Position numbers and translations under genes: made by a program. DNA of 48,907 nucleotides, from contig PAUF01000016.1 in assembly GCA_002712715.1 (NCBI GenBank), positions 1 to 48,907 on the forward strand, read 5' to 3'. Below, piece by piece: positions 9,588 to 20,200 of this stretch. The DNA is from Flavobacteriales bacterium. GTDB lineage: Bacteria; Bacteroidota; Bacteroidia; Flavobacteriales; BACL11. The notes under the pieces were generated by a model. That model did not search any database, had not been told where the DNA came from, and worked only from the letters and a program-made list of their open reading frames with translations. Every line of letters starts with the position of its first letter. Positions within the stretch are counted from its first letter, which is position 1.

Positions 9588-12089
9588 ATGAAAAAGATTA
9601 TAATAATATGTTTAATGTTTTTATTTCTAGTAAGTTCAAAATCTCAAGACTTATTTGAGCCATATAAGAACTTCACACCTTCAAGTAAAAGTTTAGATTT
9701 TGCTGATGTTAAACCATCTGATATTCCTTCAGAGCAAGTATTAAGAAAAATGGGTTTTACCAATGAAGAAATACTCGAAGCATTATCATTTAAATACCAG
9801 ACTGGTAAGTATAATTCATTAAATGATTCATTAAAGAATATTGAGTCTTCTTCTGAAACATTCATGAATAAAATGGATATAAAAAATGTTGATGATAACG
9901 ATTCTATATCTTTTCCTCAAGCAAAAATTTATGGTCAAGATCTTTTTAGAAATAATAATCTTGATTATTTTTTAAAAGCAAATGATGCTAACCCACCAAA
10001 TAATTATAAGCTTGGTTCAGGGGATCAATTAAATATAGCAGTATGGGGTAATTCTGATTATTCTCAAATTTCTACAATTGATGAAAGAGGATATATTTCA
10101 TTAGATGGATTTGGTCGTGTATATTTAAAGGGATTAACATTTAAAAATGCAAAATCTTTAATTCAGAAAAGATTAGGAATGGGAAGGTCTCAGATGGATA
10201 TTACTATCATATATTCAAGAGTAATTACTGTTAATATAGTAGGAGAAGTTTATAGTCCAGGTTCATATTCAATTCCTGCAATTAATACTGCATTTAATGC
10301 CTTAATTGCAGCGAATGGACCAACTCAGATTGGAAGTGTTCGAAATATTTTTATAAAGCGAAATGGTGAAATAGTAGATACATTAGATGTTTATAAGTTT
10401 TTATATGATCCATTAAAATCTAATGATATATTCCTTCAAGATGGTGACTACATTGTAGTTGCACCTGCTTCCAATTTAGTTGAATTAAAAGGGCAAGTGA
10501 ATCGACCTTACACTTATGAAGTAACGCCTAAGGATATGGTTAGTGATTTGATTAAATTTTCAGGAGGATATACGGATTTTGCATATTCAAAGGTGCTTAC
10601 ATTAAAGAGGTATAATCCAGAATTAAATAATTTTATAATTGACGATGTTCATGAGTCTGATATTGAGATCACAAAACTTGATAATGTTCATGAGATTATG
10701 GTAAATAAAATTAGTGAAAAGATTAATAATTATGTGACTTTTGTTGGCTCGGGTGGGATTGAAGGTTCTTATGAATTTGTTAAAGGAGATAAAATACTAG
10801 ATTTAATGATTACAGCTTCATGCATTGACTCTAAAGTAAATGATAATGATCGATTATTTGATATAGGATACCTTCTCAGAATAAATAAAATTACTGGAGA
10901 AACTGACTACATAAAAATTAATATCACGGAATTGTTAGAAAGTAAAAAAGGAAATATTTTATTAGAAGAGTTTGATGTGTTGTATATTCAATCAAAAGAA
11001 GTAATAAATGATTTTTATATTGATATTTACGGATCTGTTCTTAATATAGGTAGGTACTCATATGGGGATAGATTCATGTTACAAGATTTAATAAATCTAT
11101 CTGGAGGTATTTTGTCTGAAGCTGCTGGAAGTAGAATTGAGGTAATTAGATTTACGGAAAAAATTGATGGCTCATTTGTACCAGTAGAAAGGAATATGGC
11201 TATATCAGGAAAAATTAATAATAATTTATCATTGGATACATTGATTAAGAACTTTGTTTTATACCCTTTTGATCAAATATTTGTTAGAAAGAATCCCGCA
11301 TATAAACAGCCTGCAAATATTTCTATTACTGGAGAAGTATATTATCCAGGTTCATATTCTTTATTATCTGAAGGAGATAAATTGTCTTCTATTATTTCAA
11401 AGGCTGGTGGTTTAACTGATTATGCATTTATTGAAGGTGCCAGACTATATAGAGTTAATAAATTTGTTGAGAAGGAAGTAGATGGAGAAATGATATCTCC
11501 TGATTTTGCTAATGTGATTTTATCTCAACCTGAATTATTTAAAAGATATAGAAATAAGTTAGTTAATAGTCAGTTGAATAGTATGACTTTAGAAAGTTCT
11601 GAAGTTACAGAATTAAGTATTGTTGCATTCGATCTAAATAAAGCCTTATCTTCTAAAAATTCAAAGCATAATATTGTTTTGGAAGATGGAGATAGTATTG
11701 TTATTCCTAAATCTTCTAATATTGTATACATTACTGGAGAGTTAAATAATTATGAGGGTAGAGGTATAAGTGCTCCTTATTTTACCTCTAAAAGAGCTAA
11801 TTATTATATTAATAATTTTGCGGGCGGATATTCAAAACAAAGCGATAGATTTAATACTACCGTAACATATCCAAATGGTTCAGTAAAAAAATCAATTAAT
11901 TTCGGGATGTTTGCTCTGTCACCAAAAGTTACCGAAGGTTCAGTCATTAATCTTAAAAACATTGATGAAAAACCTAATAAAAGTATTATCCCCATAGATT
12001 GGAATGCGGCAATAGAAAATACTATGATTAAAGTTACAGGTATGCTGTCACTATATTTATTAATAGATAGAATCAGAGGTTCTTATTAA
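9588..12089 (+). CDS. SLBB-domain polysaccharide biosynthesis/export protein (Wza-like)
   Basis: Signal peptide; KLGSGDQLNIAVWG polysaccharide export motif; repeated SLBB units (VNIVGEVYSPGSYSIP..., ISITGEVYYPGSYSLL...); C-terminal TM. Confidence 0.88.
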   Translation: MKKIIIICLMFLFLVSSKSQDLFEPYKNFTPSSKSLDFADVKPSDIPSEQVLRKMGFTNEEILEALSFKYQTGKYNSLNDSLKNIESSSETFMNKMDIKNVDDNDSISFPQAKIYGQDLFRNNNLDYFLKANDANPPNNYKLGSGDQLNIAVWGNSDYSQISTIDERGYISLDGFGRVYLKGLTFKNAKSLIQKRLGMGRSQMDITIIYSRVITVNIVGEVYSPGSYSIPAINTAFNALIAANGPTQIGSVRNIFIKRNGEIVDTLDVYKFLYDPLKSNDIFLQDGDYIVVAPASNLVELKGQVNRPYTYEVTPKDMVSDLIKFSGGYTDFAYSKVLTLKRYNPELNNFIIDDVHESDIEITKLDNVHEIMVNKISEKINNYVTFVGSGGIEGSYEFVKGDKILDLMITASCIDSKVNDNDRLFDIGYLLRINKITGETDYIKINITELLESKKGNILLEEFDVLYIQSKEVINDFYIDIYGSVLNIGRYSYGDRFMLQDLINLSGGILSEAAGSRIEVIRFTEKIDGSFVPVERNMAISGKINNNLSLDTLIKNFVLYPFDQIFVRKNPAYKQPANISITGEVYYPGSYSLLSEGDKLSSIISKAGGLTDYAFIEGARLYRVNKFVEKEVDGEMISPDFANVILSQPELFKRYRNKLVNSQLNSMTLESSEVTELSIVAFDLNKALSSKNSKHNIVLEDGDSIVIPKSSNIVYITGELNNYEGRGISAPYFTSKRANYYINNFAGGYSKQSDRFNTTVTYPNGSVKKSINFGMFALSPKVTEGSVINLKNIDEKPNKSIIPIDWNAAIENTMIKVTGMLSLYLLIDRIRGSY

Positions 12090-12097
12090 GTATTTAT

Positions 12098-13114
12098 ATG
12101 AGTCAGGAAAAAAATAGTTTGAGCAATATAATAATCACTACAAATGAATACATCAAAAATTTAAAGAAAAATTTTCTTTCAATTTTTATTGTATTGTTTT
12201 TTAGTGCAGGTATTGGTTTAGTTTATTCATATTTTCTGGAAGATAAATTTGAGGCTAAGTATTCCTTCATGTTTGAAGAAGAGCAAAGTAATAAGTCTAT
12301 AAGTCCCTATTTAGGCATAGTTAGCGATATGGGTATTGATATTGGAGGTGCTAACTCATCATTTTCGAGTCCATCTAATTTAATTCAACTTTTAAAATCT
12401 CAAATGATTTTATTACCAACATTGGAAAGAGATACTATTATTGATGGAATGAATGATAATTTGCTTAATCATTATATTAGGATTGAAGGTCTTCCAAATA
12501 TTCCAACTGAAATTAATGTTCAAAATAAGTATAAAAAAGATAGTATTTTTAAATTAATTCATGAAGAAATAACAGAACATCAACTTGATATATATTTTCA
12601 AAATCCTGATTCTGAAGTGTTAGAAATTTCATTCAAATTTAAAGACAAAAGATTTGCCGAGTACTTTACTAATTTTTTAGTAGATGAGGTTCAAGAGAAA
12701 TACACGCTAGTGAGAACTAAAAAAACTCGTGATCAATTAGAATCTTTAAAAAAAGTGAGAGATTCTATTGCTAAACGATTGGATTTAGTTCAAAAAGAAT
12801 ATATGAGTTATGTTGACCAAAACACAAAAGTAGTGAGATTCTCAGCTAGAGTTAATGAGTTAAGATCGAAAATGGAAGTGGAAGACTTAGGTCAAGCTCT
12901 ATTAGGATATAATAATCAAATAAGAATTATTGACTATAAATTACAAGATAAAAAACCTTTATTGTTTCCAATTGATAAGCCCCTGACACCATTAGAAAAT
13001 ATTAGAGGTTCGCATGTTTTTTGGATTTTTATATTTGTTTCTTTAGGATTATTTATAGTTTTATTTATTCTATTAATAAGAATAACAGTCAATAAGGTAT
13101 TAGTTAAGAAATAA
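12098..13114 (+). CDS. Wzz/chain-length determinant-like protein
   Basis: N- and C-terminal TM helices flanking a coiled-coil region; PLTPLENIRGS before the C-terminal TM; directly downstream of the Wza-like gene. Confidence 0.75.
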   Translation: MSQEKNSLSNIIITTNEYIKNLKKNFLSIFIVLFFSAGIGLVYSYFLEDKFEAKYSFMFEEEQSNKSISPYLGIVSDMGIDIGGANSSFSSPSNLIQLLKSQMILLPTLERDTIIDGMNDNLLNHYIRIEGLPNIPTEINVQNKYKKDSIFKLIHEEITEHQLDIYFQNPDSEVLEISFKFKDKRFAEYFTNFLVDEVQEKYTLVRTKKTRDQLESLKKVRDSIAKRLDLVQKEYMSYVDQNTKVVRFSARVNELRSKMEVEDLGQALLGYNNQIRIIDYKLQDKKPLLFPIDKPLTPLENIRGSHVFWIFIFVSLGLFIVLFILLIRITVNKVLVKK

Positions 13115-14422
13115 TTATAAATATTTAACTATATTTTCTAAATAAAGACCTCTAGATCCTTTTATTAAGATAGTTCTTTTTTTTAGATTATATTCGCTAA
13201 TATTTTCAATTAAATCTGCTGTTGATAGGAAAATATTTTTCTTGATATTATTTATCTCCGTTTCATCAACTAAATCCAGATCATCATTGAACAAGTTAAG
13301 ATATTCCTTGCCAATAAATATACTTTCCAGTCCACTTGTTTTCATTTTTTTAATCAACTTCAGGTGTTCTTTTTCAGAATAACTTCCTAATTCTCTCATT
13401 TCACCAAGGATACATATTTTCTTTTGTTTATCAAGTTTAATAAATGAATCTATCATTGAGTCCATGCTTGATGGATTTGCATTATATGCATCTAAAATTA
13501 TATGATTATTTTTAGTTTCTATTAATTCGGTTCTATTATTTTTTGGAATATATGATTCAATAGATTTTTTTATATTTTCTAACGAAACATTATAGAAACT
13601 TCCAATACAAGAAGCCGCAACTATATTGTCATATTGAAATTTACCTACAAGATGAGATTCTATTGCAGTATCTTTTATTTTTATAGAAACAAGAGGAAAA
13701 CTAGATGTTAATTTAGCTAAAAAATTTGATTTAGTCTCTTTTCCATATATGATTCTATTTTTCCTTCTACTTTTTTTAACAAGTAAATTATCATCACCGT
13801 TTACAAATTGAACACCATTATATTTCTTTAGAAAATCATATAATTCTGTTTTTGCTTTTATTACTCCTTCCAAACTTCCAAATCCTTCAAGATGTGCTTT
13901 TCCAATATTTGTTATTATTCCTGAAGTAGGTTTCGCAATTTCGCATAAATTTTTAATTTCTCCTATTCTATCTGCACCCATTTCAATTACCGCAATTTCA
14001 TGATAGGAAGCAATCTCTAAAATACTTAATGGTAATCCAATTTGGCTATTTAAATTTCCTTTGGTCGCGTAAGTTTTATATTTTTTTGATAAAATTGTGT
14101 AGAGTAATTCTTTAGTAGTAGTCTTTCCATTTGTACCAGTAATTCCAATTAATGGAATGTTTATCTGGTTTCTATGGTACTTGGCTAATTCTTGTAAGGT
14201 TCTTTTAGTATCATTTACAAGTATTGTTTTTTGTGATAAGAATTTTTCATCATCTATGATAGCGTATTTAGCTCCTTGGTGAATGGCAGCTTTTGCAAAT
14301 TTATTTCCGTCATATATTTCTCCCTTTAAAGCGATAAAAATACAACCAGGAGTTATTTTTCTACTATCAGTACAAATCTTAGGGTTCTCACAATATATTT
14401 TGTAAATTTCTTTTAAATTCAT
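13115..14422 (-). CDS. murF: UDP-N-acetylmuramoyl-tripeptide--D-alanyl-D-alanine ligase
   Basis: DSRKITPGCIFIALKGEIYDGNKF, GITGTNGKTTTKELL, EMGADRIGEI, DAYNANPSSM. Confidence 0.93.
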   Translation of the reverse strand: MNLKEIYKIYCENPKICTDSRKITPGCIFIALKGEIYDGNKFAKAAIHQGAKYAIIDDEKFLSQKTILVNDTKRTLQELAKYHRNQINIPLIGITGTNGKTTTKELLYTILSKKYKTYATKGNLNSQIGLPLSILEIASYHEIAVIEMGADRIGEIKNLCEIAKPTSGIITNIGKAHLEGFGSLEGVIKAKTELYDFLKKYNGVQFVNGDDNLLVKKSRRKNRIIYGKETKSNFLAKLTSSFPLVSIKIKDTAIESHLVGKFQYDNIVAASCIGSFYNVSLENIKKSIESYIPKNNRTELIETKNNHIILDAYNANPSSMDSMIDSFIKLDKQKKICILGEMRELGSYSEKEHLKLIKKMKTSGLESIFIGKEYLNLFNDDLDLVDETEINNIKKNIFLSTADLIENISEYNLKKRTILIKGSRGLYLENIVKYL

Positions 14423-14431
14423 TCTAAAAAA

Positions 14432-14455
14432 AAAGCCCCATAAAAAAGGGGCTTT
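14432..14455 (-). terminator. Rho-independent terminator downstream of gldJ
   Basis: Perfect 8-bp inverted repeat AAAGCCCC / GGGGCTTT, 8-nt loop; on the minus strand followed by a run of T (14425-14433). Confidence 0.85.
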
Positions 14456-14475
14456 AAATAAATTATTTGTTAAAA

Positions 14476-16146
14476 TTATTTTTTAGGTTTACTGTAATCA
14501 GAACCTCTTCTTTGGTTGGATTTTTCATTTGAAATAGGAGCTCCAACTCTATCCATAGCACATCTAAATCCAATAGCATCAGTAGCTTGTGATTGGTCTA
14601 AGAACCTTCTTGTTCCAGGGTTTAACCAGTAAGCTCTGTCTTTCCATGATCCACCCTTGTATACTCGAGTTCTATCAGTAATTAATGTAGTATTCCCATA
14701 GTCATACATTTCATTAGAGTTTGAAACCGCATTTTTATCTTTATATTTTGCGGCATCATTGTTACGTTTGTCAATAACTACTTTGCTTTTATCAATATCT
14801 GATTCTTCGCTCGTTTCTTTGTCCCAATCTGTGCCTAATTGTGATTCTATATCGCCATCAAGAAAATTAATATTATTTGCTTTTTTATAATTTCTACGGT
14901 ATACATTATCATCTTCATCAGCTAAAGTTTCTTGAATATGACCTAAAGAATCAATTGTATATGGATTTTCTTGATTGGCTAATTTATCTTGATCTTTCTT
15001 TTTAGTTTTAAAAACAGTTCCCCTAAATGGTCTACTATCAGTAGTTGAATTTTGTTCAACTATTGGTCTATAAACATCAGCAACCCATTCAGAAACATTT
15101 CCTACCATATTATATAATCCATAATCATTTGGCCAGAATGATTTAACAGGGGCAGTTACATCTGCATTATCATTAAGGCTACCAGCTACTCCCATATTGT
15201 CACCTCTTCCTCTTTTAAAGTTTGCAAGCATTTGACCCTGATTTTTCTTAGTACCATTCCTAAGGCTATTTCCATTCCATGGGTATATTTTCCTTTCATT
15301 ATGATTCTCACCAATATCATTTCCTACATACCCTAATGCTGCATACTCCCACTCAGCTTCTGTTGGTAGTCTATAATTTGGCACTAATAAACCGTCTTCC
15401 ATATTTGTATATCTGCCTTCATCATCTGATTTTAGAACCATTTTATTTTGAATTCTCTTTTTTTGTTTTTCGGTAACAAAGTTTGCTAAATAATCTTCAT
15501 CACCATGAAGATATCCATCTGTAGTGAATGGAACTTCAACACCTTCTCTATCTGGATGGTTAACTTCCATTAAGAGTCCAGCGTCAATTAATCTTCTTTC
15601 ATTAACTCTGTCAGTTCTCCAAATACAGTAATTATTCGCTTGTTCCCATGAAATACCAACTACTGGATAGTCTCTATAAGCTGGATGTCTTAAATAATTA
15701 TCTACAAAAATTTCATTTTCTCCTAATTTATCTCTCCATACAAGAGTGTCAGGAAGTGCTGAGAGATAAATTTCATCTCTTCTTTGACCAGTGAAATATG
15801 GACTGCTTTCATAAATGAAATATCTTTTTATCCAATTTAAGTATTCAAGATAATCTAAATTTGTAACTTCTGTTTCATCAATGTAAAATGAAGAAACAGT
15901 AACTGTTTTTGATATATTGTTCCAGTCTCCCATGATATCTTCATCAACTCTTCCCATAGTAATTCTTCCCCCCTCAACAAACATCATACCTGGTGCTGGG
16001 GTTTGTTCCTTGTATACTTTTACGTCAAAACCGCCTTGTTTTCTATCATTAAAATTCCATCCAGTAGACTCAGATTTTTCTCTAGAACAAGAGAATAGAA
16101 CCATCAGACTTACGGTAACTAAAAATACCAAATTTTTATTAATCAT
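14476..16146 (-). CDS. gldJ: gliding motility lipoprotein GldJ (SUMF1/FGE-sulfatase domain)
   Basis: Lipobox VLFSCSRE; STGWNFNDRKQGGF...PGMMFVEGGRITMGRVDEDIMGDWNN...PDTLVWRDKLGENE...DNYLRHPAYRDYPVVGISWEQA; next to murF. Confidence 0.92.
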   Translation of the reverse strand: MINKNLVFLVTVSLMVLFSCSREKSESTGWNFNDRKQGGFDVKVYKEQTPAPGMMFVEGGRITMGRVDEDIMGDWNNISKTVTVSSFYIDETEVTNLDYLEYLNWIKRYFIYESSPYFTGQRRDEIYLSALPDTLVWRDKLGENEIFVDNYLRHPAYRDYPVVGISWEQANNYCIWRTDRVNERRLIDAGLLMEVNHPDREGVEVPFTTDGYLHGDEDYLANFVTEKQKKRIQNKMVLKSDDEGRYTNMEDGLLVPNYRLPTEAEWEYAALGYVGNDIGENHNERKIYPWNGNSLRNGTKKNQGQMLANFKRGRGDNMGVAGSLNDNADVTAPVKSFWPNDYGLYNMVGNVSEWVADVYRPIVEQNSTTDSRPFRGTVFKTKKKDQDKLANQENPYTIDSLGHIQETLADEDDNVYRRNYKKANNINFLDGDIESQLGTDWDKETSEESDIDKSKVVIDKRNNDAAKYKDKNAVSNSNEMYDYGNTTLITDRTRVYKGGSWKDRAYWLNPGTRRFLDQSQATDAIGFRCAMDRVGAPISNEKSNQRRGSDYSKPKK

Positions 16147-16176
16147 ATTTTTTTGTTTTTATAATTATTAAAATAA

Positions 16177-17166
16177 CTAAAATTGAGGACAGCTTATTGT
16201 ATTAAATGACTTACTTCTTGATTTACATGGTAAGAATAGAGAAAAAGACAGCTCATGTGCTCCAAGAGTATTGCTGTTTTCTAAATTACTTACTGTTATA
16301 TCATAACTATATCCGAATTTAAATTCATCCTGAACTAGACCAACCATTAAAATAAATGAATCAAAATTCTTAACACTATGTCTTGCCCATAATCCTCCAA
16401 CTATTGGACCATTGTTTAAATAAACACCATAATTAAATTGTTGAAAATCTTGTTGTTTTTGATATAAAAAGTTAGGAGATATAGTTGTTACACTATTTTT
16501 ATATCTGTTAAGAGGGAATGTTCCTCCTAAGTGCGCAGTATATTTTCTTGGAAGATTACTTACACTAATAAAACCCTGGTCTGGCTGTGTTAAGTGATGA
16601 GTTGCAAAACCAAAAAACATATTTTTTGTATAACCTAAAAGTCCTGCAGAAAAGTCAGGATAGGCTACATTGTTAGGATTGTTTACAATATCTTCATTAG
16701 TAGTGTAAATGAATCCATATGTTTCGTCTATCATATCTCCAAAAGTAAGGTTGCTCCAATCAAGAGCTAGTGATCTATAAGAAGCTTCAAATCCAGCTTT
16801 AAGATCAAAGTCTCTATTTACTTCTAAATGATAGGAGTATATTAAAGATGCATTAAGAGTATTTAGATTCCCACTTCCAGCTTGATCTTGATGAACAAGT
16901 AAACCTAATCCACCACCAATAGCGTCAACATGTAGATCATATGAAGCAGAGTATGTGACATAAGTTCTTCCAATACCTGGCCATTGATCTCTATAATGAA
17001 GTGATGCTGTTGGACAACCATCATTTTTAGCTCCAGCAAATGCGGGATTTAAATATAAATGATTAGCATAAAATTGACTGAATGCGGGATCCTGAGCTTT
17101 TGATTCATTTGTTATAAATAGAATTGACGTAATTACTAGAGATAATCTCAATATATTTCTTAACAT
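16177..17166 (-). CDS. type IX secretion system membrane protein PorP/SprF family
   Basis: QDPAFSQFYANHLYLNPAFAGA...ASLHYRDQWPGIGRTYVTYSASYD; outer-membrane beta-strand pattern. Confidence 0.92.
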   Translation of the reverse strand: MLRNILRLSLVITSILFITNESKAQDPAFSQFYANHLYLNPAFAGAKNDGCPTASLHYRDQWPGIGRTYVTYSASYDLHVDAIGGGLGLLVHQDQAGSGNLNTLNASLIYSYHLEVNRDFDLKAGFEASYRSLALDWSNLTFGDMIDETYGFIYTTNEDIVNNPNNVAYPDFSAGLLGYTKNMFFGFATHHLTQPDQGFISVSNLPRKYTAHLGGTFPLNRYKNSVTTISPNFLYQKQQDFQQFNYGVYLNNGPIVGGLWARHSVKNFDSFILMVGLVQDEFKFGYSYDITVSNLENSNTLGAHELSFSLFLPCKSRSKSFNTISCPQF

Positions 17167-17193
17167 TACAATTTTAAATTAAAATTTGAAATA

Positions 17194-17201
17194 CAAATAT
17201 A
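17194..17201 (-). promoter_or_regulatory. -7 box (TATATTTG) for porP/sprF-gldJ
   Basis: Plus CAAATATA = minus TATATTTG, ~28 nt upstream of the start codon. Confidence 0.45.
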
Positions 17202-17296
17202 TAAATTTTATTTATTCTTATCTTTAGGATCTGATAATATTTCTTTTTTTGTTGCGTTAGTTTTTAAACTATTTGTAAATATTAATCTTTGTTTTA

Positions 17297-20200
17297 ATGA
17301 AATGGAATATACTTTTTTTCTTAGTTTTTTCTTTAATTATAGCTGAACTATATGCTCAAAGAGAAGTTGTTCTAGAATGGAATGATGATGAAAATGATCA
17401 TAATTTTTGGTTTGAAGGAGCTGTGTTTCTAGAGAAATATAATGGTTTGCCAGTATATCAGGAGATTAAGACGCTAAGTGATGGGGTTGGATTTACAGTT
17501 GAAATTTTTGATATTGAATTTGAAGATGTTTCTAATTTAGAAAAAGAATATTTGAGCTTATTACATAAAAATAACGAAGTTGAGCATTCTTCTGATTTAC
17601 TCACATCATCTATAGGAAATTATAACAGAATAATTATATTTCCATATATATCAATTGGAAATAATTATAAAAGAATTAGTAAGTTTAAATTAACAACTAA
17701 TACAAAATCCTCAAAAATTACAGAAAATTCTAACATAAATAAGATAAATTCTGAGTTAAATTCTGGTGATTGGTTTAAAGTTTCTGTTCAACAGAGTGGA
17801 GTATATTCTTTAAACGTTCAAGAATTAGAGATGTTAGGAATAAATACTAATTATCTTTCAATTAATTCTATACGGTTATTTGGTAATGGAGGAGGTATGT
17901 TGCCTTCACTTAATTCTCAATTTAGACACACAGATTTAATTGAAAACGCAATAGAAATTATTGATGAAAACAATAATGGATATTTTGACAACAATGATAG
18001 ATTTTTATTTTATGCTGAGGATGTTGATAAATGGTATCATGATGATCAGAATTTAGGCACATACTATCATGAAAAACATCTCTTTGAAGATGATAATTAT
18101 TATTTTATAAAGATTAGTAGCTCAGGAAGTCCAAAAAGAATTAATTCATATGTTCCAAACTATAATAATGATCTTAATTATTCAAATATATTTAATGACT
18201 ATCAGTTTCATGAAGAAGAGTTAATTAATTTTATTCAGTCCGGTAAAAATTGGTACGGAGAAATATTCGATTTTAATCTTTACCAGGAATTTTCTTTTAA
18301 TTTTCCTAATATTGTTAATGGATCTATTATTCATTTGGAATCTCGTGTTGCTGCTCGTTCTTTTGCTTCCTCATCATTTGACTTTACATATGATGGAAGT
18401 AATATAATGAATTTATCTCTTAACCCGGTAAGTTCAGGATTTGAAACAAATTATGCTTCTCTTGCTAATAATTCATCATCTTTTACTGCTAATGACGATC
18501 AAATTAATATTGGAGTTAATTTTAATAGATTATCTTCTAGTCATAAAGGATGGTTAGATTTTATATCTCTTTCTGTAGAAAGGTATTTAAAATTTATTGG
18601 CAATCAAATGGAATTTAGAAAAACAATCAATTGCTTACAAGATCAATTATTTACTTTAGAGATCAGTGATTTTAGCGATGATTATTCTATATGGAATGTT
18701 TCTGAACCTACTAAAGTAATAAACCAGTTATTGACATCCGCTGGAAATGGAAAATACTTAATCAGTTATGATGCAGATAGTGGTATATCTGATCAAAAAT
18801 TTATTGCTTTTGATCGATCTCAGTTTCTTTCACCCAAATTAGAAGGTTCTGTAATAAATCAAAATTTACATGGAGAAACAGATTTTGAAATGCTAATAGT
18901 TTCTCATGATAATTTTATTACTTCAGCGAATCAGTTATCAAATTTTCATTATATGAATAGTGGTAGAAAGTGTAAGGTTGTTACACCCGAGCAGATATAT
19001 AACGAATTTTCCTCTGGAAAAAAGGATATTGCAGCGATACGAGATTATTGTAGATATTTACAAAAAATTCCTAATAGCCAATTGAAATATCTTTTATTGC
19101 TTGGCGACGCTTCTTATGATCCTAAAGATCGAATTCCAAATAATACTAATTTTATTTTAACTTATCAATCTGAGAATTCAATTAGCCCGTTGAATACTTA
19201 TGCTACTGATGATTTTTTCGGTTTTCTTGATGATGATGAAGGGGTTTTTGCTAATGATTTGTTAGATATAGCTATTGGTAGATTGCCAGCAAAAACTCTT
19301 GAGGAAGCAAATAGTATGGTTAATAAGATTACTGAATACCATCAAAATTCTTCCAAAGGAGAATGGAGGAATATGACTTGTTTTATTGCAGATGATGGGG
19401 ATACTGATGACGGTAATATTCATATGAATCAAGCAGAGAATTTATCTAATATTGTTGATGATAATTATAATATTTATAATCTTAATAAAATATTCCTTGA
19501 TGCATATATGCAAGAATCAACGCCCGTAGGTCCAAGAAGTCCAGATGCGAAACAGAGTATTAATAGGAGGATAGAAGAAGGAGCTCTGATAGTTAACTAT
19601 ACAGGCCATGGGGGAGAACTTGGATTAACTCAAGAAAGGATAATAGATATCGATCAAATAATTAATTGGGAGAATAAATTTAAACTTCCATTATTTATTA
19701 CCGCAACATGTGAATTTGGTAGATTTGACAATCCAGATTTAATTTCTGGAGGTGAATATGTTATTTTAAATAATCAAGGAGGGGGTGTCGCTTTATTAAC
19801 TACTACAAGATATGTATACTCTCATTTGAATTATACTCTAAATACTAATTTTATAAATACTGTTTTTGAAGATTTTAATGGAGAAAAACCTACACTTGGG
19901 GATATATTCTTACAGACCAAATCTATTAGTGGAACTTCTATTAATACAAATAAATTTATCCTTCTAGGAGATCCTATGATGAAATTATCTTATCCAGATT
20001 ATCAAATAATAACAACTGAAATTACTGACACACTATCAGCTTTAGGAAAAGCATTTTTTTCAGGTCAAATTGTAAATATGATTGATTCAAGTTTAGTTGA
20101 TAATTTTAATGGTATTGTCAATATTACTGTTTATGATAAGGAGAAGATAGTTACTACATTGGGTCAAGAATCTTCTACTCCAATGCCATATAGGCAACAG

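Noticed and set aside
14476-16146. SUMF1-domain lipoprotein as GldK
   Set aside because: The STGW...GGF N-terminal motif, DWNN and PDTLVWR motifs, and neighbours murF and porU/porV fit GldJ; no gldL/M/N follow.
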